Part shown: positions 20,935 through 31,582 of the stretch, in pieces
Numbering within the stretch: the stretch's first letter is position 1
Layout: the number at the start of each line of letters is the position of its first letter
From: Erodium maritimum
Lineage: Eukaryota; Streptophyta; Magnoliopsida; Geraniales; Geraniaceae
Reading direction: 5' to 3'
DNA length: 64,000 nucleotides
NCBI GenBank assembly: GCA_963921825.1
Contig: OY997594.1
Location: 55,413,675-55,477,674 of the forward strand
Notes under the pieces: generated by a model
Told to the model about the DNA's origin: nothing
The model's input: the letters and a program-made list of their open reading frames with translations, nothing else
Database searches by the model: none
Position numbers and translations under genes: made by a program

Positions 20935-21426
20935 CGATTTTGAGGTGGGGTCATTGGGGAAATGGACAATTGGTGATTGTTTTGGTTAGGAGGAATCTGA
21001 TTGGGACTTAGGGGAGGATCGATGTGGATGATCAGACTTACTGGTTAGCACACGTTCATGACCTAGCTAAGGAAGTTAAGTTTGGTATGTTCTTTGGTAA
21101 TACTGGTCTTCTCTGGAGACTGGGGTATGGTTCTCGTATTCGGTGTTGGCTTGTTGTATGGGTTGGGGACTCCCCTATGGGAGACATATTTCTGTTGGAG
21201 GATAAAGGAGGGAGTGTCGCCTCGGTATGAGTGGAGGCCTACTAGAGGCTAAGGTTTGTTCGGGATCTGAAAGGTAGGGAGGTTTAGTTGAGAAAGGACT
21301 TGAAGGAGGTTCTTAGACCTATACGATTGACTTCACTCTTGGAGGACCTGCGGTGGAGAGGATTTATGACTTACTCAAGCCTAAGGAGGCGAGGTGTTCT
21401 TGGTCGAGGGTACTCTGGGTTCCAGG
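20935..21426 (+). other. LINE-A continuation beyond the inverted arm
   Basis: RT/C-terminal LINE sequence (for example LRWRGFMTYS-like and WSRVLWVPG) that has no counterpart in the right arm. It ends with GTTCCAGG (21,419-21,426), the left target copy of the hAT insertion. Confidence 0.7.
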
Positions 21427-21599
21427 TAGGGCTAGGCATCGGCCGGACCCGGCCCAAAAGCCCATACCCAGTAACCAAATCGCGCTTGTCGGTTACCTAA
21501 AACCCATACTCGTCCCCATCACTGGTCGATGGTGGGACAACTGATAACCGACCAAACTTACTATCGGGCAGTGACGTGTTATAACCGACCACCCAGGCC

Positions 21600-22640
21600 C
21601 AATGAGATTTCTGTTGGGCCTTCACAATAAAACCCAAAATGCAACAATTTTCAAACATGTTACACAAGCTTTCAACAATTAAAAGTTCAAATAAAAAAAA
21701 TTCCTACAATTAATACCTCATAATCATAAATTTATCGTCTTACAAAACACGGTTTTACAAACCACTTTTCTACAACACATACAGTTGAAGAACAAAAAAT
21801 ACAGTACTGTTATGCTATCAACCTATTGCAACAAAAAATTCATTCAAGGTCGTCAAAAATCTTCAAAAGTCTTGAAATCAAGGTAGCTGCCAACCAAACA
21901 ATTCATTATTTGTAAACACTCAAACAGTTCATGATCTAAAAATTCATAAATTCTCTAAAAGGACGTACATTTTTTTTAAAGTTCTGATGATCATATCTAT
22001 ATTTTTAAAAACAGTTCATGATTTAAAAAAAAAACTAAACAATTCTATATTTTTTTAAAGTAAAAAGCATATATACTACTCTTGTTTGTAGGACCTACAT
22101 TTAAAAGCATTAGTTTATGATCTAAATAAAATACAAACATTTCATGATTTAAAAAAAAAACTTAACAATGTATGAATTATAAACAAGCAAATTGTTCATG
22201 ATTTAAAAAGAGCATAGAATTAATGATTTTAAAAAGTAAACATTTCATGGTTTAAAAACTTAAAACAGTTCAGGATTTTAAACAAATACAAATAGTTCAC
22301 ATATGAAAAATAATCATCAAGCATTAATAGTACCAAATCCAAAAATGAAACTGAAATAAAAACATACTAGGGTTAGATTGTGGAATACCTTTCCCTTCGA
22401 TTACGAATTAGTCTACTTCTTCTCCATTTGGTTCGATTCTAATGTCTGAATCCTACGAGACAACAAGGTAATTATTGTAATTTTTAAATGTTCTCAAGTC
22501 AGATAACATTCTCAACATAGCTCTCAACTAGCTACAGTAGCTTTTTGAATTTATACAGTAACTTCATGGTGTTCTTCGTATGTTCTTCGTATGTTCTTGG
22601 TGTTCTATGACTTGATTCCTTCTTCGATTTGCTGTGGAAC
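21600..22640. other. AT-rich interior of the large hAT
   Basis: It holds many imperfect AACAGTTCATGATTTAAAAA-type stretches (about 21,900-22,320), as in subterminal regions of hAT elements, where they may bind transposase. Direct GTTCTTCGTAT repeats lie at 22,571-22,600. No gene is seen. Confidence 0.5.
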
Positions 22641-22745
22641 TGAGGAGTTGGTGTTGTGTCCAGGATGCTTCACTAGTAGGCATCGGACCACCACTCTTTG
22701 GGCTACTCTCTTTTGAACGCACGGTTCTGTTCTAGTTTGTCTATC

Positions 22746-24274
22746 ATGGTGTCTTCATCGGCAACGGGCCCCCCTCCAGGTTTTGAAAACATCTCTGTCC
22801 CTGGGATTGCTCCTGCTCGAAGGCTGGATTCGGTAATCATTGCTTCACAAAACCGATTCCATGTATTAGCTGATCAAACTGAAGGGCGGGCTCTACACTT
22901 TAAAGTGTTTGTCCACAACCTACCGCCCAGAACTTCCAGTCAATGGCTCAAGAATTTGTTCTTAGAGTGTGGTGAGATTGTGAATGTGGTAACTCCGATC
23001 AATCCAAATAGCCGGGGAAAGTGGTTTGGCTTTGTGACTTTTACCTCTGAGGAAGCAAGGGACAAAGGTATTGAGATCTTCAATGGCTATGTGCTGAAAG
23101 GATTCAGGTTGTTTGTTGCCAGTGCTTGGGATAAAAGACCTCAAAGGTTCATAAATAATCTCAGCTGGAAGAGGAAGGAGAACCGCACTGGTCCAGAAAC
23201 ACGGGGTCGGCCTGAGTCGGAACAACAATCACAGGAGACTTATCCTAAAGGAAAAGTGGCTGAGGAGTACAGAACCTGGCTGGAAAAGGGTCATTTGGCG
23301 GTACTAAACAAGGATTATTCACTGGAGATGATCTTGGAGGACTTTCAAGCTGAAAGAGATGGTCAAATTTGTATTAAATCCTGGGAAATAGAGTGGTTCT
23401 CTTGTATTTTCCACAGGAACAAGTGGAAAAAGATGCTCTCAAAGAAGATGCTGAATGGTTAAGGAGCTGGATGACTGTACTGGTGGACAAAGTTTATCTT
23501 TGTAGAGAGGGAGGAAAATTTACCTGGGTTGCACTTCATGGCATCCCCATTTTGGGATGGTGTCCAGAGACCTTCGAAGTCATTTGTGAAGATCTTGGCT
23601 CTGTGGTTTGGATCCATCCTCAAACCTTGGTGGGTTCTTCTTTGGGGGTGGGTTTTGTTCTAATGCATCCTACAGATTTTCCAAGGGTGTATAAGGAATC
23701 TGGTCTCTTGTTAGAAGACAAGGTATACAATATCATGGTCAGTTCAGTTGAAAGCTCGGTGGTGCCACAAGTGATCTTTGTGGCTTCTGATCCTTCCACA
23801 TCAGACTCCTTTAGCTCAGAAAAAGATTCCTCCCAAGAGGTTGTGGCTACTAATTCTGGAAGTGGACATTGTAGTGAAGGTGTTTTGAGAGCTTATAATG
23901 AGGTGGAGATGTTGCTAGCTGCTGTTGAGCCTGAGGTTGGTCCTGGTTTGGTCGAAAGTTTGGTGGAAGAGATTAATGTGCTTGGGGCTGAACAGACAGA
24001 CATTCCCATTCCTTCCTTGAATTTGGGAACCAACATTGTTGATCTATCATTGACTACACCTACCTTCAAAGAAATCTTAATTGTCCCAGATTCTTTGGGT
24101 GAAGAAAACTCAACCACTTTGATGACTGTTCCGACCAAAATTGCTGAGATAGTTAGCACCTTACCACTGTTGGAACTAGGAAACACTTCTCCAGATCAGT
24201 TGATTGAAGAGACAGTTAAGGAGAGGCAAGGACAATTAACTTCATTGGGTTGGGGTGGCATTAATGAGATTTGA
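22746..24274 (+). pseudogene. LINE-B ORF1 protein with RRM, one frameshift
   Basis: The start chosen is the ATG at 22,746 (MVSSSATGPPPGF). An RRM follows at about residues 52-130, with FKVFVHNLPP (RNP2) and RGKWFGFVTF (RNP1). A basic linker, a conserved-looking EWLRSWMTVLVDKVYL block, then WVALHGIPILGWCPETF and an acidic Ser-rich tail come next. The frame changes near 23,395-23,460, where the 22,698-frame ends and the rest is read one frame over to the stop at 24,274. A further piece (24,299-24,772) with YNTRSKAKSIVAK looks like its C-terminus after another stop. In plants such proteins are thought to package LINE RNA. Confidence 0.75.
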
Positions 24275-24768
24275 AGTTCCTCCTCTTTTGCTGCAATTTT
24301 GGGGCCCATTAAGCAGGCTACTTTGCCTAATTACTCGGTTTTGGAGGGAAATGAAGTTTCAAAATCATTTTTAACTCCTAATAGAGTTATAAGCAATATA
24401 CCTGGTAACAAAGGATTTTTGAACAAGAAAAAAGGGAAGGGGGCTGAGGTAGTAGCTTATAACACCAGGTCCAAGGCCAAATCCATTGTGGCTAAACTCA
24501 GACCAGTTACTAAGAAGAAGAGTGATACAGTCAGACAAAATTTTGATCAAGGAGGGGCTGGAACACTTCAGTATTTCAAAGCACTTGGATTAAAGGCCTA
24601 TTTATCTGATGACTTGGTAGCTGAGCAATTTGACAATCTTGATCAAGAGGTTAATCACTCTGTGGATTTGGACACCAACACTGAAGATGAGTACTGTGAT
24701 TTGGACGAGCTTGAAGATGATGGATTAGAGGTGGGAAGGTCAATTGCCCCCCTCAGACTCTCCTCACC

Positions 24769-27700
24769 ATGAGTATGATTTCTTGGAACATTCGAGGGGC
24801 CTCTTCAAGACCAAAGAGGAGAGCCATTCGAAACGTGTGTTCCAAGAAACTGGTAGCAATGGTTTTAATTCAACAGACCAAGTTAGCAAATTTGCATGTT
24901 TTCTTTATTCCCTCTTGTGGTCTCAGTTCAACTTGGGAGGGTATTTGCAGTCCATCATTGGGGGCTTCTGGGGGTTTATTCACTTTGTGGGATACTGCTG
25001 TCTTTGAGATTCATCAAAACTTCTGTGATGATCATGCTATTTACTGGACGGGTTGCTATTTACCTTTGAATATAAATATTTCTGTGATAAACATTTATGC
25101 TTCATGCTCTGTCAGTGCTAGGACAGCCCTTTGGGATGAGGTTGGAGAAGTGGCTCAGTCCTTACATAAGAACCTATTGGTGGCAGGTGATTTCAATGCA
25201 ATACTTGATCCTGTGGAGAAGACTGGTTCCAATTTTTCATCCACCAGTTTGAGAGTTTTCAAGAGTTTTGTGGCTGGTCAAGGGTTAGTGGACTTGCCTT
25301 TGGCTGGGGGAAAATTCACTTGGTTCAATTCTAGAAATATGGCTTCAAAGATTGATAGATTTTTAGTCTCAACTGATCTTTTGGCTTTGTTCAACAATCT
25401 CTCCCAATCTTGCCTTCCTAGAACCATCTCTAATCACAAACCTATTCTTTTATCCAATCCTGTGGTGGATTGGGGGCCTAGGCCTTTCAAATTTATCAAT
25501 GCTTGGGTCACTCATCCCTTATTTTATCAGCACACCAAAGAGCATTGGGAGAGTATTCACATTGGAGGTTCTCCTACTTATAAATTGTGGTTCAAGCTTA
25601 AATCACTAAAAGCTTTCTATAGGACCTGGAATAGTTCTGTGTTTGGGTGGTTAGATTCTCAGATTGAAAAGATCAAACAGGAGATTGGGGTTTTGGATGA
25701 TCTATTTGAGGTTAGAGCACTCTTGCCTGAGGAGATCTCTCATAGGGCCCTGTTGAATGCCAGGCTCATTCAGAAATTCAAAACACAAGCCAAAATTTGA
25801 TGTCAAAAGGCTAGGCAAAAATGGACCACTGATGGGGACAGGTGCTCCAAATATTACCGCATTGTAGCCAAAATTAATCAAGCTAGATTAAAAATCTCTA
25901 GTATTGAAGAAGGAGGAGTTGTATTTCAAGATCCTGCACAGATAAAACAAGCTGCCTCTCTTCATTTTGCTAAGAGATTCCAAGGATCACCCTCTGTCTG
26001 TTTGGATCTCACAAGTTTACCTTTTAAAGCCATTACTTTGCTACAGGCCAACCAGTTGGAAATCTCTTTTACTGAAGCTGAGATCCTGGGTGCTATTCAG
26101 GCCTGCAATGGTGACAAATCACCTGGTCCTGATGGATTTACAATGCTTTTTTATCACAAATGTTGGGAGGTGATTAAAAAAGATATCTTGGATGTGTTTG
26201 ATCACTTTCACAAGGGAGGACAATTGGGGAAGGGGTTGAATTCATCTTTCATAACTCTTATCCCAAAAAAAAATGCCCCTTTGGCTTTTGATGATTTTAG
26301 GCCCATCAGTCTTATACATAGTATCTACAAAATTTTCTCCAAAGTTTTAGCTGCAAGACTCAAGCCTTGGATGAATGGGCTGGTTCATGATACTCAAACT
26401 GGTTTCATTGCTGGCAGGCAAATCATGGATGGGGTTCTCATTGCAACTGAACTCATTCATCATATCAAAAAAATGGGGGAAGAGGTTATTGTTCTCAAAC
26501 TGGATTTTGAAAAAGCATATGATCATATCCATTGGGGAGCACTAATGAATATATTGCCTATTATGGGTTTTGGAGAGACTTGGAAGCATTGGATCTCTGT
26601 GTGTATTGAGGCCTGGACTTCAGTACTGATAAATGGGTCACCTTCAGCTGATTTTCCACTTAAAAGAGGTCTTAGACAAGGATGCTCACTCTCTCCTTTA
26701 CTATTTGCTTTGGTAGCTGAGAGCTTACACCAGTTGATGATAAAAAGGGTCTACATCAAATATGTTCTCTGGGGTCAAATGTAGTGAGCAAGGGCCAGAG
26801 ATCACTCATCTTCAATTTGCTAATGACACCTTAATTTTTATACAAGCTGGGAGGCCACAAGCAATTAACTTGAAGCACACTCTCAAGTGCCTCCAATCTG
26901 CAACTGGATTGAAGATAAATTTCAATAAGTCCAAAGTTCTACTGATGAATCCTTGTGTCATGAGCACTGAAGAGGTAACTGACATCTTAGGATGTTGCTC
27001 AATGCAATTGCCTTTTGATTACTTGGGTTTCAAGTTAAGGGCTAATCCTAGAAGAGCAAAAACTTGGGAGCCTGTGATCAATAAATTCAAAAACAATCTG
27101 AGTCTTTGGCAAGCCAAGAACAAATATTTGGGTGGGAGAATTACTCTCATCAAATCCTCACTCAGTTCTCTCCCATTGTATTATATGTCCTTGTACAAGG
27201 CTCCTAAAGGTGTTATAAAGGAAATGGAGAAATGGCAAAAACAGTTTCTGTGGAGTGGAAAATTGAACAAAAAATCACTGCATAAAGTAAGGTGGGAGAA
27301 CATCTGCAAGCCTAAGAGTGCTGGTGGACTGGGGATTTTGAAATTGGAGGTCATGAACATGGCTTTACTGGCCAAGTGGTGGTGGAGGTTTTCACTTGAA
27401 CATGACTCACTATGGAAAGCACTACTTTGTTTTAAATATGGTTGGGATCCATCAGCTTGGGATTTATCCAAATTTATACTTGGAACTGATCAGAGTTTTT
27501 TGAGACATGTGGGCTCTATTTTAGAATATCCAAGATTTGCAGCTGCATTTGGGGTTGTGGGATTTCAATGGACTATCAACTCTGGGAGATCAGTGCTATT
27601 TTGGGAGGATCTTTGGGTGACTGATGTTCCACTTCAAACCTTGTTTCAGAGACTATATCATCTCAGTTATCTGAAGAAGGCTAGGGTATCTCAAGTGTGT

Positions 27701-28469
27701 CTGGAAGGGGATTGGGTATTAATATTCAGAAGGGAACTGAGAGGGTGGGAGGAAGATACTTTCCTCATCCTATGTGACAAATTAAATGCTCTACCTCCTT
27801 TAAATACTGAGGAGGACAAGGTGGATTGGGTGGTGGACAACAAAGGATTTTCAGTTCACAGGATGTATCACTATCTACTCAATGTTTCTGAGGAAGATCT
27901 CATATGGCCAGCTCTATTATGGGAACCCAAAATTACCCCCCAAAATAGCTGCTTTTGTTTGGATTTTGTGTTTACAAGCAGTGCCTACCAAGTGCTTCCT
28001 TCTCAGCAGAGGAATTTATTCCCCTAACATATGGTGTCCTCTCTGCAATGGGGAACCTGAGGAGCTAGATCATCTTTTCCTTGGTTGTTGTTTATGCTGG
28101 TCCATATGGACCTTGATCCTGGATTGGTGGGGGGTCAAAACAGCTTGTCCAGAAGATATCAAACTATGGTTCATATCTTGGAAGTCTCTTGGATCCTTTT
28201 CTTCTCAATCACCATGGAGATTTATAATTTTCTACACTTTGTGGAGAATTTGGTTGTGCAGAAATAACATGGTCTTCAATCAAATATTATTCAGTCCTGA
28301 ACAAGTGGTGCAACAGATACAAAATGATGTCTATCAGTTGATTTGGGCCTTCTCTAAGAGAACAACTTTGTTCTCTTTTTTGGAGTGGATAAATAATCCA
28401 GCAAGTTGCTTACTAAAGAAGCCTAAACCTTCTGTTGGGAGGATTCTCAGGCATGAGGTGCTGCATTAA
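24769..28469 (+). pseudogene. LINE-B ORF2: endonuclease, reverse transcriptase, zinc knuckle
   Basis: The endonuclease (24,769-25,500) starts MSMISWNIRGASS and keeps NIYAS and LLVAGDFNAILD, the APE-type active-site blocks. The reverse transcriptase (about 26,080-27,200) keeps GDKSPGPDGFTMLF, FRPISLIHSIYKIFSKVL, LDFEKAYDHIHW and GLRQGCSLSPLLFALV. The catalytic FADD motif reads FANDTLIF, with the first Asp changed to Asn. The C-terminus has CPLCNGEPEELDHLFLGC, a zf-RVT knuckle. The frame has an in-frame TGA at 25,798 and shifts near 26,765 and 27,920. Together with the FAND change this makes ORF2 inactive. Confidence 0.85.
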
Positions 28470-29382
28470 TTGGTCACTTCTGGCCTTTTCCTATTGTGCT
28501 GGTTGGTTCTCTTTATTTGGGTTGGGGGAAGGGACTGGGTTTGGGAGGGTTTGGGGTGAGTTATAGGATGGTGAGGTTAGTTGAGGGTCATTGGGGTGTC
28601 TTATTCTGCATTTTGGAGTGGGGGTTCTTGGCCTCTTGTTGTGGCCTTTCTTGTTCCTTTTTATCTCTTGTGTGGGGTTATAGGTTTTAGGTGAGGGTGC
28701 TGTTTGTGTTAGATCTCTTTAGGGTGTTATCTTTGCAGGTTGAAGCTGCTGTGTCTTTTCCCAACATTTGAAGTCTAGGGAGGAGCTGGGTTTCATCATC
28801 CATGCAGATGGGTTTTTTACTATAACTCTGCAAAATGGGGAATGGCTCATTTCTGGTCTCACAAGTTGTTCTACTGCAGTTTTGGTTAATATTTGGAAGC
28901 ATACATGATGCAGCTGTATGTTATGCACAATTTTTTGAGATGCTGCTGGTGTTTCAAGGCAGGTTCATCCTTGTGCATTTACATCAATTTGGGAATGGTA
29001 GAATACTATGGGTTAATTTGGGGGCTTTTCTAGGTTTTGATTCATTGGGAGGGTCTGGCAATGGGACAGGTTTGGTCATCCTTCCACAGGTTATAAAATG
29101 GGTACTGTCAAGGGTGCTAAATGACCAAAGATCATTGCACCAGTGTTATGGAAGGGGGGTTTAGAGGCATTATTTGGGTTTTTGTCTCTGGTTTTGATAT
29201 AGCTTGGGGTGCAAGTTTCTTATTTTCAAATGTTAGTTAGGTAGCTTAACAAGCAAGTAACCGACGATGGTTATGTTGGGTGGGAAATTGTAATTGATTT
29301 TGGAGGGACAATCCCTTGACTTTGGTTTTCTTTTCGAAAACTTGGTTTTTAATAAATTCAAAAATTGTTGATCAAAAAAAAA
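28470..29382 (+). other. LINE-B 3' untranslated region
   Basis: A strikingly T/G-rich plus strand (GGGTTGGGG, TTTGGGAGGG) with no long frame, ending in the A-tail. G-rich 3' ends are usual for L1-type elements. Short frames here are chance. Confidence 0.6.
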
Positions 29383-29775
29383 GTCAATTAACTACTTTAC
29401 AAATGAACCAGTTCATTTCATAAAACATGTTAACTTATAGAGCATTTGGAATCATATTAACCATTTATAAATCATGGATCATTTGTATCAACTAAATCAT
29501 ATTCAACATTTTTCAATCATATTCAACTCATAAATTAAGGTTAGGTGATAGGTATACCTTATTTCACAGCCACCTTAAGCCTTCTTCATGTGCTTGTTCT
29601 TCTCAACCCTCAAACCTACAACATAGTGAAGTTAAATTTATGTTCAAGGGATATTTTTTACGATCAGCATGGAAAATCAAGAGCCATTATCAATACAAAC
29701 TCATATATATATCAACACGAGGATTCAAAAGAAACAAATCACAAGATATAAGGCGCACTCTGGCCAGTACCATTA
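29383..29775. other. hAT interior right of LINE-B
   Basis: AT-rich, with CCAGTTCATTTCATAAAACATG-like stretches resembling the hAT interior left of LINE-B. No gene is seen. Confidence 0.45.
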
Positions 29776-30039
29776 TTATACCCAACAATACCCATCGTCC
29801 CCAAATCCGTCGAACTTTGTCCCATGTTGGAGTTGGAGCATCTTCTTCTGGAGCATGGTGATGGTGCCAATGCAGCCGTAGACAGGGTCCTTGAGCCTGG
29901 CCTCGGCCTCGTAGGCGAGCGAATTGATTGTGTCCTGTCTCTGTTCCTCGGGGACTTCTATGAGGATCTTGCTCACGTTGTTGGCGCCAAATACCTTATG
30001 GAGGCGAGCGAATTTGTGAGGCTCGTCGGAGCAGAAGTG
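29776..30039 (-). pseudogene. Captured LBD (LOB-domain) transcription-factor fragment
   Basis: The minus strand reads HFCSDEPHKFARLHKVFGANNV, then SKILIEVPEEQRQDTINSL, AYEAEARLKDPVYGCIGTI and MLQKKMLQL before a stop. This covers the last Cys of the zinc-binding block, the GAS block (FGANNV, usually FGASNV), the invariant DPVYGC and the leucine-zipper-like coil of the plant LOB domain. The N-terminal CxxCxxLRRKC part and the variable C-terminus are missing. Upstream on the same strand is a CT-rich leader-like stretch (30,040-30,110) with no start codon joined to the fragment. The domain binds DNA in intact LBD proteins, but this piece could not. It is cargo of the 9.07-kb hAT. Confidence 0.85.
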
Positions 30040-30497
30040 TGGTGCAAGAGAGAGAGAGATCGGATAAGAAGAAGAGATGAAGTATGGATGAGGCTAGGGT
30101 TTGGTAGAGCAACTACATTGAATGCAAAGCAGAGAGTAGGTGAGTGAGTCTCGAGGTTAATCCAATGGCTGGATTTAAATCCCTACATCGGATGACTGAG
30201 GGAGATGCTACAAGTGACATGGGCCTTGGGCTAATGGGCTTGGCAAGTTGTGACACGGGCCTTGGAAAGTTGGACCTCAAGGATGGCTGGCCTAAGCCCA
30301 TGCGCGTGATACAGTACTGGTCGTTTATGGTCACCGCAGTTTGGCACACCTCAAATCGTTGACCAAACGTTGACTAGTCGGTTCGACAATTTTTAAACCA
30401 TCTCCAGCCCGAGTAAGACTGGTTCCGGGTATTCCGATGATAGGGACAGACAGAGACGGTCGGTTTACGGTGACGGTCAGATTTTTGCACAACCCCA
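30040..30497 (-). other. hAT right subterminal region
   Basis: A minus-strand leader-like stretch with AAACCCTAGCC and a CT run (30,040-30,110), then GGCCC-rich subterminal sequence to the right terminus. No complete gene is seen. Confidence 0.45.
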
Positions 30498-31268
30498 GTT
30501 CCAGGCACCTCGCCAAAGTAGCGGCTTTTGTGTGTCATCAAGCCATACCTATTATCGTTTTTTGGAAGGACAAGGAGTGCTATAACGATTTAGAGATGCT
30601 TGTGTCACTTTTGTGGGCTCGGTTGGGAGGATAGTGATTATTTCCTCCTTCGATGTCTTTTTGTTTGGTTGGTGTGGGAAGAGGTCCTAGATTGGTGGGG
30701 AGTGCAGGGGACGACCCTGGGAAGGTTTAGAAGGGTCTGGAACCCCTTGAGTTCTCTAGTTTTGTGAGAGATTTGGTTTGCTCGGAATATGTGGGTATTT
30801 AATGGCGAGGCTCCAGTTGTGGGGAAAATCTTGTTCCGGATACAATTGGCCTATTTGGGAGTAAAGAAGGAGGTGGTGAGTGGGTTCGCTGCAGTGTATA
30901 TTACACAGTGGCGAAGGTGCCCTCAGGTTTACTGTAGAAAGTCTATTTGATCCAAACAAGTGGTGGTTCGGCATGAGCCTTGATATGTAGTCTTCTTGTT
31001 CTTGTTTTTTGGCTTCTTTTTTTCTTCAGATTGTAGTGTTGTTTTGGTTTTTTGACAAGTGTTTGTATATTGTTGTGGGGTTTGTTTTCTGGCCTTTTTC
31101 TATAGTTCTCGAGTCTACTTCTGGGTTGGGGGATCTATAAAACATCATTGATTAAAAAAAGTTTGTGTTTTTCTTTTCAGCCTTAAACTCACAACTTCTA
31201 AAGTAGCTCCATTAATCAATCCTTTTCATAGTAATTACATAAGTTTTTATACTCAACTATTTAAATTA

Positions 31269-31582
31269 TGTTGTGAATGGAAGAACAATATTAGAGAGCA
31301 TAAAAGAACATAGAGAGAGTATAATAGATCATTGTATTGATGTATTTCATATTTTACAATAGCCTCTATTAATAATCTCATAACACCCCCTCTCTTTGGA
31401 TGACACGTACAAATATTATTATGTCTCGTTAAAACCTTTGTAGGAAAAAACTCAGTGGGAGAAACCCTAGAAAGAAAAAGAGTACATAATTTGTACAATA
31501 CGTATAGAAGTTACCTCATTAAAAACCTTGTTAGGAAAACCCATTGGGATAAAACCTAAAGCAAGGAAAAAAGAGTGTAACA
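31269..31582 (-). repeat. 3' LTR of the Ty1/Copia element
   Basis: A 314-bp LTR bounded by TG and CA, starting on the minus strand TGTTACACTCTTTTTTCC and preceded by a purine-rich tract (AATGAGGGGGAGAAACG). Text such as CCCAATGGGTTTTCCTAAC resembles LTRs of the Ivana/Oryco Copia group. No matching 5' LTR is in the window. Confidence 0.75.

Larger units (their letters stand above)
22650..29382 (+). mobile_element. LINE-B, nearly full-length L1-type LINE
   Basis: It has both ORFs and a 3' tail ending AATAAATTCAAAAATTG then TTGATCAAAAAAAAA (29,382). ORF1 (from 22,746) carries an RRM. ORF2 (from 24,769) carries an endonuclease, a reverse transcriptase and a C-terminal zinc knuckle. It is far better preserved than LINE-A and sits within the hAT that split LINE-A, so it is the younger. 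The exact 5' end and target duplication could not be found by eye. Only a handful of lesions were seen: one shift in ORF1, and one stop plus two shifts in ORF2. Confidence 0.85.
21427..30497. mobile_element. Large non-autonomous hAT element (9.07 kb) with LINE-B and an LBD fragment inside
   Basis: The ends are TAGGGCTAGGCATCGG on the left and, reverse-complemented, TGGGGTTGTGCAAAAA on the right, a short imperfect inverted repeat of the usual hAT form. A perfect 8-bp duplication, GTTCCAGG, lies at 21,419-21,426 and 30,498-30,505. Removing the element rejoins the LINE-A C-terminal part in a sensible place. The left subterminal part is rich in GGCCC/ACCGACC motifs, the inner part is AT-rich, and no hAT transposase is visible. 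Without LINE-B it is about 2.3 kb, with a gene fragment as its only coding cargo. Confidence 0.85.
19531..31161 (+). mobile_element. LINE-A, 5'-truncated L1-type LINE, split by a hAT element
   Basis: A non-LTR retrotransposon lacking ORF1 and the endonuclease. It starts inside the reverse transcriptase, reads FRPISLVSSIYKILAKV and later FEKAYDSVSWKCLYLC-like sequence, and passes GRILRQGCLLSPLLF and LSLGDRATLIKSILSDLPL. After the hAT insertion (21,427-30,497) it ends with a zinc-knuckle and C-terminal part (CHFCG, LLRCLFVW, 30,506-30,960) and a short A-tail (31,154-31,160). The 17-bp target copy AGTTTGTGTTTTTCTTT lies at 19,514-19,530 and 31,160-31,176. Without the hAT the element is about 2.55 kb. 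Several stops and shifts and a roughly 85-bp foreign insertion in the RT make it dead. Confidence 0.85.
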
